Under the pieces are notes generated by a model. The model saw nothing but the letters and a program-made list of their open reading frames with translations. It was not told where the DNA came from and made no database searches. A program made the translations under genes and the position numbers. 64,000 nucleotides of DNA, from the NCBI GenBank assembly GCA_013397115.1, contig VWZW01005532.1, positions 1-64,000 on the forward strand. The letters are read 5' to 3'. This DNA is from Edolisoma coerulescens. Lineage: Eukaryota > Chordata > Aves > Passeriformes > Campephagidae. Below, piece after piece: positions 35,201-47,605 of the stretch (position 1 is its first letter; every line of letters starts with the position of its first letter).

Positions 35201-36380
35201 GAAATGGGCAATTTTCCAGGTGTTCTAGGCACTTGGCATCTCTAGCTGCTCTTGTTGGTCTGTACAGACCTACATTTATCCTACTTAAAAATATTAACTG
35301 GGTTGGGTGGTTTGACAGCAGTAATTGCAGACACTGGGATACTGGGCATGTTAGAATAAATATGAGGGCAAATATTCAGGCCACAAAAATGGGCGGAGAA
35401 TAAAGGAACCATCACCCAAAATGGGGTAATATTGTCTCTTTTTGTAGAGGTGGCCACAGATAAAAGTTGATAGATTGGTAGTAGTTCTTAGTGGTGCTGA
35501 GTCAGAATGAGGGCAGTTGTGCTCCAGGGTTTGTGCATCAGATATGTTAGAGCAAAAACTTTAGAAATTTTTAGTGTTCTCAAAAAACAACCAACATGGT
35601 GAGGGGTGCCCAGGCCAAAAAAGGGCAATGAAAGAGGTTTTAGCTGAAAGTTGGGGTCATCCCCCTCCGCTTGATAGACCAGCCCAATCTAGAGAGGATT
35701 TTTCGGATGTTCCAAAAGACTTTGTGGGGAAAGAAAGGGAAAAAACCAACAGGGAAAGAAACACTTGTAAAGAAATGGTTTCTGCATTGGGTAGTGGGTA
35801 CAACATAGTTGCACACCTGGAGGACTATAGCCTATGGTTTGTCTCATTAAATCTTTCACCTTAGCGACTTAGGTGGTGTATGAATGAGAGTTTATTGTCT
35901 TTGCTGGGACTTGTGACACTGGGGTAAAACTCATTGCAGGTGCAGCATCCTCACCCCCACTGCTGAGTTTGTTCAATTTCATGACCGTTTTTTGTCAGTC
36001 CTCTGTCACAAGGGTAGAGGAGGAAAAAACTGTAACTGGAAAACAGATCATGTTCCATCTTCTCTGCAGCTGCACCTGATCACCTTGAGCCTGTGTATTG
36101 TATTGGATGAGAAACTGAGGCTCACCTTAAATGCTCGTAACTCATGGGTGTGACTTGCAGAATTGTCTCAGCCGAGCGGAGGTGGGTGGAAGCAGCGCAG
36201 AGGTGCCCATAGAGGTTGGGCAGGGGGATGGTGCTGCAGCAAGGATGAATCTCCGAGGGAGCAGAGGGGCAGGTCTCCAAGAAAGAGGTCGTCAAACCCA
36301 CTGCAGCAACACACAAACGGCACCAGACCTGGCTGGAAGCCCATTTTCTTCGGAGCTCTGCGCTGATTTAACCCTCTCAA
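29292..36380. other. Spacer upstream of PCDHAC2, no gene seen
   Basis: Mostly AT-rich non-coding DNA with no recognised exon, RNA gene or named transposon. The interval about 35.3-35.95 kb looks less like its surroundings and carries a 96-codon Lys/Glu-rich open frame (35574-35864) that I could not assign. CpG content increases from about 36.15 kb towards PCDHAC2. Confidence 0.5.
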
Positions 36381-36389
36381 GCGGATGTA

Positions 36390-37080
36390 CTTTCGCGCTG
36401 CAGCAGCAGGTCCACGAGTGAATGCAGTTGTCGGCTCCCTCAGCCGCCTCCCCGCGCCCCCAAAGCTTCAGCAGCGAAGCCAGGGCGGAGACGAGGAGCG
36501 GCGGGGACGGCACAGGAGCCGCGCCCCTCCAGGNNNNNNNNNNNNNNNNNNNNNNNNNNNNNNNNNNNNNNNNNNNNNNNNNNNNNNNNNNNNNNNNNNN
36601 NNNNNNNNNNNNNNNNNNNNNNNNNNNNNNNNNNNNNNNNNNNNNNNNNNNNNNNNNNNNNNNNNNNNNNNNNNNNNNNNNNNNNNNNNNNNNNNNNNNN
36701 NNNNNNNNNNNNGATGCTGCTGCTGGGGCTGTGCGCCGGGCGGGCGGCGGGCGGGCCGCTCCGCTACTCGGTGCGGGAGGAGCTGCCGCACGGCGCCTTC
36801 GTGGGCAGCGTGGCGAGAGACCTGGGCGTGGATCCGCGGCGGCTGGCGGCGAGGGGAGCGCGGATCACCTCGGGCAGCGGCCGGCAGTACCTGGAGTTGG
36901 AGCTGGGCCGCGGGGCGCTGCTGGTGCGGGAGCGCATGGACCGCGAGGCGCTCTGCGAGCTGAGCCCCTCCTGCTTCCTCAGCCTGGAGTTGGTCATCGA
37001 GCAGCCCATTGAGGTGCACAACGTGGAGGTGGAGGTGCTGGACATCAATGACAACGCGCCGCGGTTCCCCCGCCAGGATT
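36390..37080. other. CpG island at the PCDHAC2 5' end
   Basis: GC- and CpG-rich sequence flanks the assembly gap and runs through the signal peptide and EC1 coding region, dropping to ordinary composition by about 37.1 kb. The promoter presumably lies here or in the gap. No TCGCTG-type CSE box was seen, as expected for c2. Confidence 0.65.
36534..36712. other. Assembly gap (179 N)
   Basis: A run of N lies directly before the first readable PCDHAC2 codon, in a GC-rich context that often fails to sequence. It may hide the true start codon and part of the signal peptide. Frames that seem to cross the gap are meaningless unless the gap length is exact. Confidence 0.99.
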
Positions 37081-39179
37081 ACCGGCTGGAGATCAGTGAG
37101 TCTGCCGTGCCCGGGGCCCGTTTCCACATTGAGAGTGCCCAGGACCCCGATGTGGGCACCAACTCTGTGCAGAACTATCTGCTCAGCCCCAATCGCCACT
37201 TTGCCCTGGACCTTAAAGGCTTCCAGAGTGGCAGCAAACTCCTGGAGCTCGTGCTGCAGCAGCCACTGGACCGGGAGCAGAGTGCCCTGCAGCAGCTGGT
37301 GCTGACTGCTGTGGATGGTGGGGATCCCCCCAAGTCCGGAACGGCCCAGATCTCTGTGCGAGTTGTGGATACCAATGACAACCCACCTGCCTTTGACCGC
37401 TCCACCTACACCGTGAGCCTTCTGGAGAACTCCCTGCCTGGCACGCTTGTGGTCAAACTCAATGCCTCAGACCCTGATGAGGGCTCTAATGGGGATGTGA
37501 TCTATTCCTTTGGCAGCTACACCCCCCAGAAGGTGAGACAGCTCTTTAGTGTGGACCCACATTCAGGGGAGGTGCGGGTTAATGGCACTTTGGACTATGA
37601 GGAGGCATCCTCCTATGAGATCTATGTACAAGCCACTGATCAGGGCCCTGTTTCTATGGCTGGGCACTGCAAGGTGCTGGTCAACATTGTGGATGCCAAT
37701 GATAATGTTCCTGAAGTGGAGCTGACCTCCCTGTACAGCCCGGTGCCAGAGGATGCAAGGTCAGGAACTGTGGTGGCCCTGATGAGTGTCACTGACCAGG
37801 ACTCAGGGCTGAACAAGCAGGTGAGCCTGCGCATCCCCCCCGGCCTCCCCTTCACTCTCAACTCCTTCAAGAACTCCTACACCTTGGTCACCCAGGGCAA
37901 ACTGGACCACGAGAAAGCATCAGCCTACAACATCACAGTTACTGCTACTGATTCTGGGAGCCCCCCTCTGTCCTCCCAGAAGGTGATCCATGTGGAGATC
38001 TCCGACATCAATGACAATCCTCCACGCTTCGAGGAACCCGTGTACTCAGTTTACATCCCTGAGAACAACCCCCTTGGAGCCTTCCTGTGCACTATTAAAG
38101 CCACTGACCCGGATGTTGCCAAAAATGCCTATGTGTCCTATTCTCTACTAGATGGAGAGATTGAAGGGCTACCAGTTGCTTCCTACGTCTCCATTAAATC
38201 CGATAGTGGCAACATGTATGCTGTCAGGTCCTTTGACTATGAGACACTAAGGGAGTTCCAGGTGATTGTCCAGGCTCAGGATGCTGGGATCCCACCGCTG
38301 AGCAGCACTGTCACTGTCTACATCTACGTGGTAGATGAGAATGACCACGCTCCACAGATTCTGTATCCTACCTCAACCAACACTTCAGCAGCCCTGGAGA
38401 TGATCCCACGCTCGGCATATGCTGGATATTTGGTAACCAAAATTATAGCCATTGATGGGGACTCAGGACAAAATGCCTGGTTGTTCTTCTACCTGGTGCA
38501 AACCTCAGATCCAGGTTTGTTCAGGATAGAGCTCCATACTGGGGAGATTAGGACTACTCGCAAACTGGGGGAGGACAGCACACCTACTTTCAACCTGACG
38601 GTGGAGGTGAGAGACAATGGAGAGCCATCGATGTCCTCATCAGTAGCCATCACTGTTGCTGTGGTGGACAGAGTTTCCAAAATCATCCCTGATAGAAGAA
38701 GACACTTTAAAAGTCCAAGCAATTACTCAGAGGTCACTCTTTATCTCATTATCGCTTTGAGCGCCATCTCCTTCGTTTTCCTTTTCACAATCATTGGGCT
38801 TACTATTATCAAGTGCTACAGATACAGTCTGTATGGGAGCTCCTGCTGTGCAGGGTGCTGTACGGTCAGAGAACGGAGCCCTGCTGAACTGTACAAGCAG
38901 GCCAACAACAACATTGATGCTAGATTGCCCCAAGGTTTAAAAGTACAGCCCCATTTCATTGAAGTCAGGGGCAATGGGTCTCTCACTAAGACCTACTGCT
39001 ATAAGGCCTGCCTGACTGCAGGATCAGGAAGTGACACTTTCATGTTTTACAATACCTGTGGCCCAACAGGAACTACTGGTCCCTCTGCAGTGGTGACTGA
39101 GAGGCATCTGACAGGACAAAGTGGGCAGAGTGCACAAAACCTGATCATACTTAGAAATGACTCCATTACTCCTAATGAG
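36714..39179 (+). CDS. PCDHAC2: Protocadherin alpha C2 variable exon (5' end uncertain)
   Basis: 822 readable codons in phase 0 up to donor GAG|GTGAGG. It encodes C-type isoform alpha-c2. The first ATG directly abuts the gap and gives a short leader (MLLLGLCAGRAAGG) before PLRYSVREE. The mammalian protein has a much longer leader, so the true start is probably inside the gap. Numbering from this ATG: Cys-X5-Cys loop (CELSPSC) in EC1; linkers DINDNAP 110, DTNDNPP 219, DANDNVP 327, DINDNPP 431 and DENDHAP 541; membrane helix about 675-699; cytoplasmic segment 700-822. The cytoplasmic part is strikingly conserved with mammals as I remember them: RERSPAELYKQANNNIDAR, KVQPHFIEVRGNGSLTKTY and GSGSDTFMFYNT, ending LRNDSITPNE. 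Composition is ordinary after EC1. Splicing to 47547 gives the junction NE|PKHPNPDWR, the same as the mammalian junction apart from two residues. Confidence 0.95.
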
Positions 39180-42100
39180 GTGAGGCTACCTTGGTAAATG
39201 GTCTGCACAGAGCTCTGAGCAAATCTTTTCTCAAGCAGAGGTTCTGACTGGAAAACTCAGATGAAGCATATTTCCTTAGGGGCTTGCAGACACTCAGCTA
39301 TGAAACTTGGTTATAATGAATCTAATCTATGCCATGCATTTTCTTTCTAGGTAAATACTGAGGGTTTCAGGGTCCACTTGGTAAGTTCAGTACATGCATC
39401 TGTTGTTTGAGATTCACCTCATTTTTGCAGCATATGCTGTACTGAGTATTGCGTCCTTCCCTTTTCTCTTACAGGTCTAAAATTGCCTGCTGCTACAGAG
39501 TGCTAGGGAATGACACATCTGGTCTTACAGTTTTGTTGGTAAAACTCATATTGCAGGAGAAAAAATCATCAGTGATTAGCCTTGAAATCAAAAGTTTACT
39601 TCATGGCAGTTATGGGTGTTTGCTGCTTTGCTGTCTTCATACCTAAGTAAATCTGTTGAATTTAGCAAAGCATATTATTGCAACGATCTTACTAATGTGA
39701 GCATGTTTTAAATTGTCTGAAAACTGCAATCCCTCCTCTGATAATGTTTGTTCTACCCAGTGCTGCATTTTTTTCTTTCTGGCCTGTGACAACCCAGTGA
39801 CATCTTTGCAGAGAATTACAGCAAGTCACCATCATTAAGTTGCAGAGTGACAACTTCTGACCTGCTGGGTTGCTATTGAAAATTGTTTAATACCTATGGT
39901 TCCACCAGCCATGTATTAACCTTTGCAATATTTTCCCACAGTGAAGAATTAATGGTTGCTTTATGCTGGCGTGCAGGAAGCCTGCAGCTGGTGTGTGGTT
40001 TGCATGATCTGTGCCGTTTGCTTTTTTTACATATGTTGGGACTGAACTTGGAAGCACTCACAGGAGAGACTCATTCTGGTGCACAAAAGGAAAATATTGC
40101 AATTACTGTGTGTTGTTTGTATCCCATAATTGTGGCAGGCGTAAAATCAGTTTGTGCATTAGTGTGTGCTATGCCCCAGATGTGGGAAAGTCAGGGAAAT
40201 AACTGGTGTGATAGAAAGGAGCCTGACTTGTGTATTCCTGCCACAGAAATAAACTCATTTATTTATTTCTTTATACTTTCTCACATAGGAAGATGTTAGC
40301 ATCTTTTGCAACTGTTTTTTGTTGAGCAGAGATGTCTGTACCTTAAGGGCCAGCAAGTCTTCCATAAAAATGCTTTTAGAGAGTAATGATCATCCATTCA
40401 ACATTAATCCATTTAACATTAATGCACTGTTTTTCTGTAAATCACAGTGGTGGGGTACAGGGGAAGTACTTTTTCTCTTTCTATGCAGTTTTTATATCTT
40501 AAAATTTTTCTGAGTGTAATACAATGCCTGGAATGCGTTTGATATAGGAGGGAATATGAGACATGCTCTGTAAGGGTGTGTGCTGAAGAATCAGAGTGAA
40601 ATACACACTCTGTATCTGATTTTTGGGGAGTGGGGGGATGTGCAAGAAGAAAAGCAATAACTGAAAATGGCTTCACTTTGGATGCAAGACCAGTAGGAAA
40701 TCAGTTTAACAAACAGATTCCTATCACATTTTGAGACTCACTCCATTGAATGCAATGAATTAGCAAGTTTTGATTGCCAGTGCAGATCAGGCAGTGGCAG
40801 CAAAGCCAGCCCAAACTTGGAGTGCAAAAGCAGAGAGATGTGTAGAACAAACTAATGAATGCTGCCTGTGTGGAGCTGTCATCCACAAGGGGAATCAATT
40901 ATTCAACTAGTTCTGTTTGATTTAAACAGAGGTGAAGTTCTGATAAGTTTTTTCTCATCACAGGTTCTTTTCTTAGGCCTCTGCTTCTTAACCTGTCCTG
41001 TGGTAGGGCATTCTATGAAGATGTATCAATGCCATGTGCACATGAGGAAATGGCTGAATGTAATGGCATTCACTAATTACTGTTCCTGGCTAATTACATA
41101 CTAAAAATCGTGTCTTTCTCCTGTTTCAAGCTCAGCATTTGCGCTGAACGTGCCATCAATTGCTTAGCAACACTGAATTCTACTTTTTAAGGATAATGAT
41201 CTTTGTATTATTAGATTTTCGGGGAAATGTGTTTCTCTTTTTAGTAAAAGTGAACTTTGAATCAGCCTTTAAGAGCCTGTGCCTTCACTTGTGAGGCACA
41301 GCAACAGGCAGTATTGTCCTTGCACCAATTTACAAAGTCAGTCTCTGATCCGAATTTTACTTTTGGTAATGTGAACAGGTCCTTTCTTTCTTCTTCCACA
41401 CAGTTTTTGGAAATGGGTTTTCTACTGGTTGTTCATTGATGAGGATGGGACCAGGTGAATGGGTTTGCTATGCACAGATAATCATACCTATGGTTTCACA
41501 GTGGCTATTATTTTGAAAATGTTGTTTATACAGTGAGAGGACAAATATTTCCAAGCTATTTGGGATTAATCTCAGTAGCATTTGAGGCAATAAGGTCTTA
41601 GCTCTTTTCATATTTGCTGGTAAGGTCAAAGATGCTAATAATTACACTAAGTTGTGACTGACTTCATTGGGTCATCAGAAAGATACAGTAGAAGTGAAGA
41701 CAAGTGCAATAAGGTTAGGTAGGGAATTTTTTGTACCTGGTGAAGCTCTGACTCCTATGTTGCTGTTCCTTTTTTACTGCCAGTGTATGGTGGAATGGAA
41801 GCTTGTTTCTGCAAGGTAGCCGCTGCTTCTGTGTTCACCCTGCTTACCTGCACTGTCCTTTATAGGTTTATAAGGATGACTCAGACAGAAAATGTTTTGA
41901 AAAAGAGGAAATGTACTAATGCAGCTGCACAGAAGATCTTGGAGACAGTTATTGCTGTCAGGAGGCTGGTGATAAGGGCAGCGGTGCGGGGTTAATGGAT
42001 ATTGCTCTCTCATCAGATAACTACTGCAGGGGGACCAGGCAGGCAGTGTAGGCAAAATACAGGGGAAAAAAATACTGTGGCTTCATTTCTGGCACTGTGG

Positions 42101-45100
42101 GAGGTAGTGGGCAGCCTGGACTCCTGTCTTTTGAAAGAGGGGTGCACACACTATGAAGAGATTTTGTGTGTGGTTGTGATTTTGTTACTGGGCGCTGCTG
42201 CAGTGATAATCTGTCATTTTCAGGAAGGGTTTCAGTGCTTTAGTCTGGAGTCTGTTTCCTCATATTCCTGTGAAGATGCTGAATGATGTCTGGGTAGTGT
42301 CTGCTCCTTGGTTTCTCTTTTCATCTTTCCTGTCTTGTTCTTACATCCTGTGCAGTTAAGCTCATTTCTTATGTCTTGCATCTCTTGACAACCTTTTCCC
42401 TTCAATGCAGGAAATAACAATCAAACCAAAATGTTTTAACAGGAGTTTTCTGTCCCAGAAGGCAGCCTGGCACATTCCTAATGAGGAGTGAGCAGTCTGG
42501 ATACTTGATAGAACTAGATATGAACTCTTTATATTATACATCTCCTTGTACCCTTTCTTTTGTGTGGTGACACTTGTGGCTGATAAAACATGATGTTTCA
42601 TGTGATGTTCAGAAATAGAGTGTGTTGCTCTATGGACACTTCTAAAGAAAATGAAAAAAACTGCACATTGATGGTAGTAAGACCCAGGAGATCCATTAGA
42701 GTTTTTTGCACTGCTTCTGGCTCTTTCTCTGTATTTTTCACTTCAAAACCAGCTTGCTAAACACATGGTAAAAAGAAAGCAACGCTTGAGTTGAACATAT
42801 TTTGATACTACTTTAAATGCAAGCATGTTTTGAAATGTCTAAACCTAGTAAACCCACAGCATTGTGTGTAGCAGTCTGCCCAAGAGATTTCTCTCAGAGG
42901 ATTTAAAGGTATTAATGGTGGAATATCTTACAATCTCAGTTCAAGAACTTAAGCCTTTAAGAAATTCTCCAGCCCTACTGACATTGAAAAGGTTAACTAT
43001 AAATGTTTGTTCTTTTGTTTAACGGCAGTGTCTGAGCCTGCTCGGCTAAGCAGGGACAGTGCTCTGTGCTTCAGGGCAGCCCGGTGCTTGGCTTGAGGCT
43101 TCTGCTGTGCCAGCAGAAATCTGCATCCAAGATTAAGCAGAGGTGTTTTCCTTCTCTTGGAACTCATTAAATGTACTTTACAGAAGCACTTGTCTGTTCC
43201 CTTCACCTCGGTTTTCTCAGAGTTAGGAATGCAAATGAACATTCCCAGACTCTGGGCTTTCGAATTACACCCTTTTCCAGTTTCCCTTTTTGATTTCTTG
43301 AATGATGAACACATATTTAAATAGTTTGTTCCCCACATCAAGTTAATTCTAAACATTTACAGAAGGAAAGCAGGACTAGAAGTCTCTGTTTCCTCACAGC
43401 TGTCAGCATTGTCTTGCTGGAAAATAAGCAGAGCCTTATGTGGTCAGAGGTTCTGAAAGGCTTTTATTATTGCTTCAAAGCAGATACATTTGATAAACAT
43501 ACCTTATGTCATTCTGTTGTGCATTTGTGTGGAAATCAGAATGAAGCAGGATGTTTTTAGGAGTCTCAGCATCTGCTAACTGTTTGTAAATATTTGATTC
43601 ACACTTCCCTACCTCAAGCAAGTTTTGTTCTAGCAAGCACTGAAGTGAAAGGTAGTGTTTGCATTGATCCATTGAATATGGGATCAGGACAATATTTTAA
43701 AAAATCAGAAATTTCTCCTATCCCAGGGACACATTCTTACTGTGTAGAAGTATTAGGTAAAAAAGAGAGCTGAGGAAAATGTTTGTAACAGTACATTTTC
43801 AACTAAATTTATTCATCATGAATCAATTAAGCGATTCTTCAGTTAACCCACTTGAAAACAACTGTGTGACATTTTGCATGAGCTTTGTTGCTCCTAAGAT
43901 GGCTCTGTTCTATATGATACATTCACATTATCAGACTTCCCAATAGGGTTGGTTGTTTATGACCAGTAACATTAATGCTTGTGGTTTTGTGGTGGGCAGA
44001 ATGTGACCCTGGTGCCTGGAAAAACCAGCAGGAGCAAACTGGTGGCATGAGGTGTTCACCTGGTGCAGTGACAACCACTTGTGTAGGCACCTGGATAGAT
44101 TTTGACTCCTCTCACACCATGATGATGTGTGCTGTAACTGAATCAGGAAAAGCAGCTGATGGGAGAAACAGGGAATGGTTGATTGCTTTTGTGCTGGATC
44201 ATGGGATTTCTTTCACCTCCTGACAGGACTGCTGGACTTGCTACATGACCTCCAAAAATCTCTGATGGAACTGGCAAGCTAAAATTACCTTAAACCTAGT
44301 AGAATGTGCTGGATTATGAGAAACAGGGTCTTGTAATGAGCTGGGAGCTGGGGAGGTAAAAGGAACAATATTGTCTTCGTCAGCATTGTGTGACACAATG
44401 AGAGTGTGGGGATGTACAACTGGGAAGCATCTGGACCAGTTCAGAGCCTGTATTCCTCTCTGTGCTTCCTCCCTGTACTCCCTATGCTTCCTGGTCAGCT
44501 GTGCCTTGTCCTGGTGGTGTTGGTTTAGGACACAGCTGCACATCTTGCAGCCAAGTCTGTGATGGGGCTTTGCAGAGGAGCCCCCTGAGAGCTTCTGTGC
44601 AGCCCCCTGTCCCCTGGGACTGCCTGAGAGCTCAGCTCTGCTTTGAGATGGGCCACACGCTGTCCTGGCACAGTGACTGTGTGCTGTGGGACACACTTGG
44701 CCCTGTGGCAGGGTTCAGGGAGTGGTCTGGTGAAGGTGGACTGTTCATAGGCAGAGGTATAAACCAACCCAAGTGTGTAGACTCTGAATTCCTGGTGGAT
44801 TTCTAAAAAGCAACACTGCTGCATCTGAGCTGGGGAAAGGTATTACTGAATAGGTTTGCTTCTTCTGCTGTGCTCCACTTCTGTTACTGGTCATGCTTTA
44901 TTGCTTTTCTAGTCCAGTCTCATTTAGAGATGTATTGAAACAACTTTTCTCTTATGGCCAGAGAAAGTGAAAGAACTACAGTCCGTAGCAGAAAAAAAGG
45001 AGAAGCCAATTATGCTGACAAAATAGAAATTTCACTGATTTTGTCAGATGCAGGACAAACAGTTACCACTGACCTGTGGTAACACAAGTGTGGGACAAAT

Positions 45101-47546
45101 GTGCCTCTTGCTGAGCTCTGAAACTACCCAGTCAAGCAGCAAGCACATGGTAAAACTGGGTGAAAATAGGTCTGCACAAAGGCAGACTGCTGCCCAGCTG
45201 CCTTGTGCTCTTGTTCTTCCTGTAAAGACTTCAAAAAAAAGTCACAGATATTGATTTTTTTCACAGTTAAAAAAAAAAACAAACCCAGCCCATGACAGTC
45301 AACTGTGGCAATAGATCTTTCCACCTTCAGAGCACATTTTTCTCATCCTGTTCCCTCCTTCCTTCTTCTGCTCCTCTGGGAACAGCACTACAGCCCTACC
45401 TAAAGAGTCATAGCAAAGAGAGAATAGCCACAAGATGCCAGAGCTTCTGGATAGTAACCCTTGAAAATACCAGTCTCCTAATTTCTCTTATGTTGACATA
45501 GGGAGTCTTGGTCCATGCATATGAAGTGAATAAATGATGAATTTCTAATTAATTCGTTTCTCCTGACATCATCACCCATTTAAGATCTGATGTCCCATTA
45601 CAAACAGAATGTAAATTTTTGTCTTCTAGCCAAGAGTTGGAAAGTTCTCATCCAAAAACCAAAAATCTGTGTACTGTGAGTGAGTGGTCGTTTTCCTCTT
45701 TTCTCACTCCTACCCAATCCATGTCAGACTTTGTCAGTGCTTTGATGTAATCTCACTTTATCTGTGTTTTGCCTGGGACTGTGGTAAGATTCCTCCTCCT
45801 CACGTTGCCTACAAACCTGTACAAGTTAGTAACCTGCACCTCTCAAATTGCAAAATAGAACAAAGGAGCTTCCCTCCAGTCCAGCAGTTCCCCTGCAATA
45901 AAAAAAAATCCCCAGCAGAAGAAAAGCGAAATCTTCTGGTGTCAGCACCCTTCATACCCAAGAAAGGCAAGCTCAGGAGAGGATCTGATCAGTGTGTGTT
46001 GTTCTCTCTCCTCTTTCATTGACTGTTACTACATGGTTGACTTTGGAGTTGCTTTGACATCCCTGGGACTGGGGCCAAAACAGAATTAATCAGAAAAGAC
46101 TAGAACCATGCATAATGGGCTGCTTGTCAAACCACTTTCTGCTAAACTCAGCAGAACCTGAGCATGACAGAGAACAGGGGGCTAAATGGGAAGGAAATTG
46201 CTAGCACAGATGTTTAATGTGTGGTTGCAAATAGCAGCCTCCTCCCTTTTGTGTAACTCAGACCATAAAGAACACTGGTGTGTGCATCATCCAAGAGCAT
46301 CTCAGTCTTGAGTGATGCTGGGCCTGGGGATGCTGGGCCTTCCTATGTTTTTGATGGAGCAATACTGTGAGTTGTAATTGCTCCATTTTTGTTTGAATAA
46401 AACCTATTGATCCAGGGAAAAGCATATGCCAAACCTCAAGAGGAACGACAGAGTTGGCTTTAAATAATTCAGAACATTCAACACTTTCTTTTTCTCTTTC
46501 AAGTAACGGGGTCGAATTCATTTCTGATCTGCCTCCAATAATTTGAAGAGAATTAAACCATTACTGTCATTTATTATTTGTGTGTTTGGCACTCTGCAAG
46601 ACACATCAGCAATGAATGCAGTCCATTATGGTTTTGGACATAAGTTCTGTCTTTGAATTCCAGTGCCTGAACTTGAGCACTCACTTCACTATCACCTACA
46701 GAAAAATGTTTTTAGTATCCTGGGAAATAACCTTGGTATGTCCTCAGGGCTTAATTTTAAGGGACCTGAGCTTGCACTCATTGGCTGTGGTTGAAAATTA
46801 TTGTGACAGTCCCCTGACAATGCAAAAACTATTTTCTGGAGCAATTTTTGATCAACAGAGGATTTCTTAATTATCTCCTTATTTAGCAAGTCATGCTGCA
46901 GCACATCAGCATATGCTGAGGTTTGTTGGTCAAAGGGTATTGCTGGCTATTTTCCCCTTCTACCTCTTATGCCCTCTCATGAATATGGAGACTCTAATAG
47001 GTTTTGGTATTATGAACATGTCTGTCCTTAATGAAAGACTTGCTGCAGTCTGCAAATCTGATTCCATCCATTGCAGTCCTCTGCAGTACACCGAATTCCA
47101 GCAGAAACCTCACTGCCCCACGTCCCCCTCACAGAGAGCTGCATTTATACCCTCTCAGGCCAATAATATTCAGTGCAGGAGTCTGAGTTTCCTCACCTTA
47201 TCAGGTAAACCAACAACGTATTTCTGGATTTATGATGTTGGTATTTTATCCTATGCCCAAAATGTTGATAAATGTATGAGATAACTTTCCACCAGTTTGC
47301 AGCATTAAATGTTGTTCTAGAGAGATCATCTCTAGCCAAAGGCCTTGGCATGCAGACAAGTTTATCACAGAGACACTCCCTGTGTGCCCATCTGAAACTT
47401 TCTTTAGATTTGTAGAAAGATTTGGCAATTAAAAAAAAAAATCGTGTATCCATATAGGATTTTCTGACAAAATTAGCCAGATGCATATGCTCTTTAGCCT
47501 GTTTTACTGACACTAACAGCATTGTCCTGGGCTTTTGTTTCTACAG
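39180..47546 (+). other. Intron between PCDHAC2 and constant exon 1
   Basis: 8.4 kb intron from GTGAGG to a TTTGTTTCTACAG acceptor. No further variable exon, RNA gene or clear transposon was found. Scattered open frames up to about 150 codons have no recognisable domains. Transcripts that fail to splice would stop at TAA 39195-39197, five codons after the variable exon. Confidence 0.8.
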
Positions 47547-47605
47547 CCAAAACACCCCAATCCGGACTGGCGCTACTCTGCGTCCCTGAGGGCAGGAATG
47601 CAAAG
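47547..47605 (+). CDS. PCDHA: Protocadherin alpha constant exon 1
   Basis: 59-bp exon shared by all alpha isoforms. It starts in phase 0 after the acceptor TTTCTACAG and reads PKHPNPDWRYSASLRAGMQ plus two bases of a Ser codon, ending at donor AAAG|GTATGT. It encodes the start of the common cytoplasmic domain. The mammalian equivalent begins PRQPNPDWRYSASLRAGMH, so identity is near complete. The exon is too short for ordinary ORF finding and was found by its peptide. The phase matches all three variable-exon donors in this window. Confidence 0.97.

Noticed and set aside
35300..35960. Degenerate retroelement around the 96-codon open frame
   Set aside because: The interval looks different from its surroundings, but no LTR, primer-binding site or recognisable protein was found. 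Left unassigned.
36391..36410. CSE box for PCDHAC2 (tttcgcgctgcagcagcagg)
   Set aside because: It has GCGCTGCAG but not the TCGCTG core shared by the other boxes, and mammalian c2 lacks a CSE. Chance is likely in GC-rich sequence.
44241..44696. 151-codon minus-strand open frame in the PCDHAC2 intron
   Set aside because: No recognisable domain and no splice or promoter support; treated as chance.
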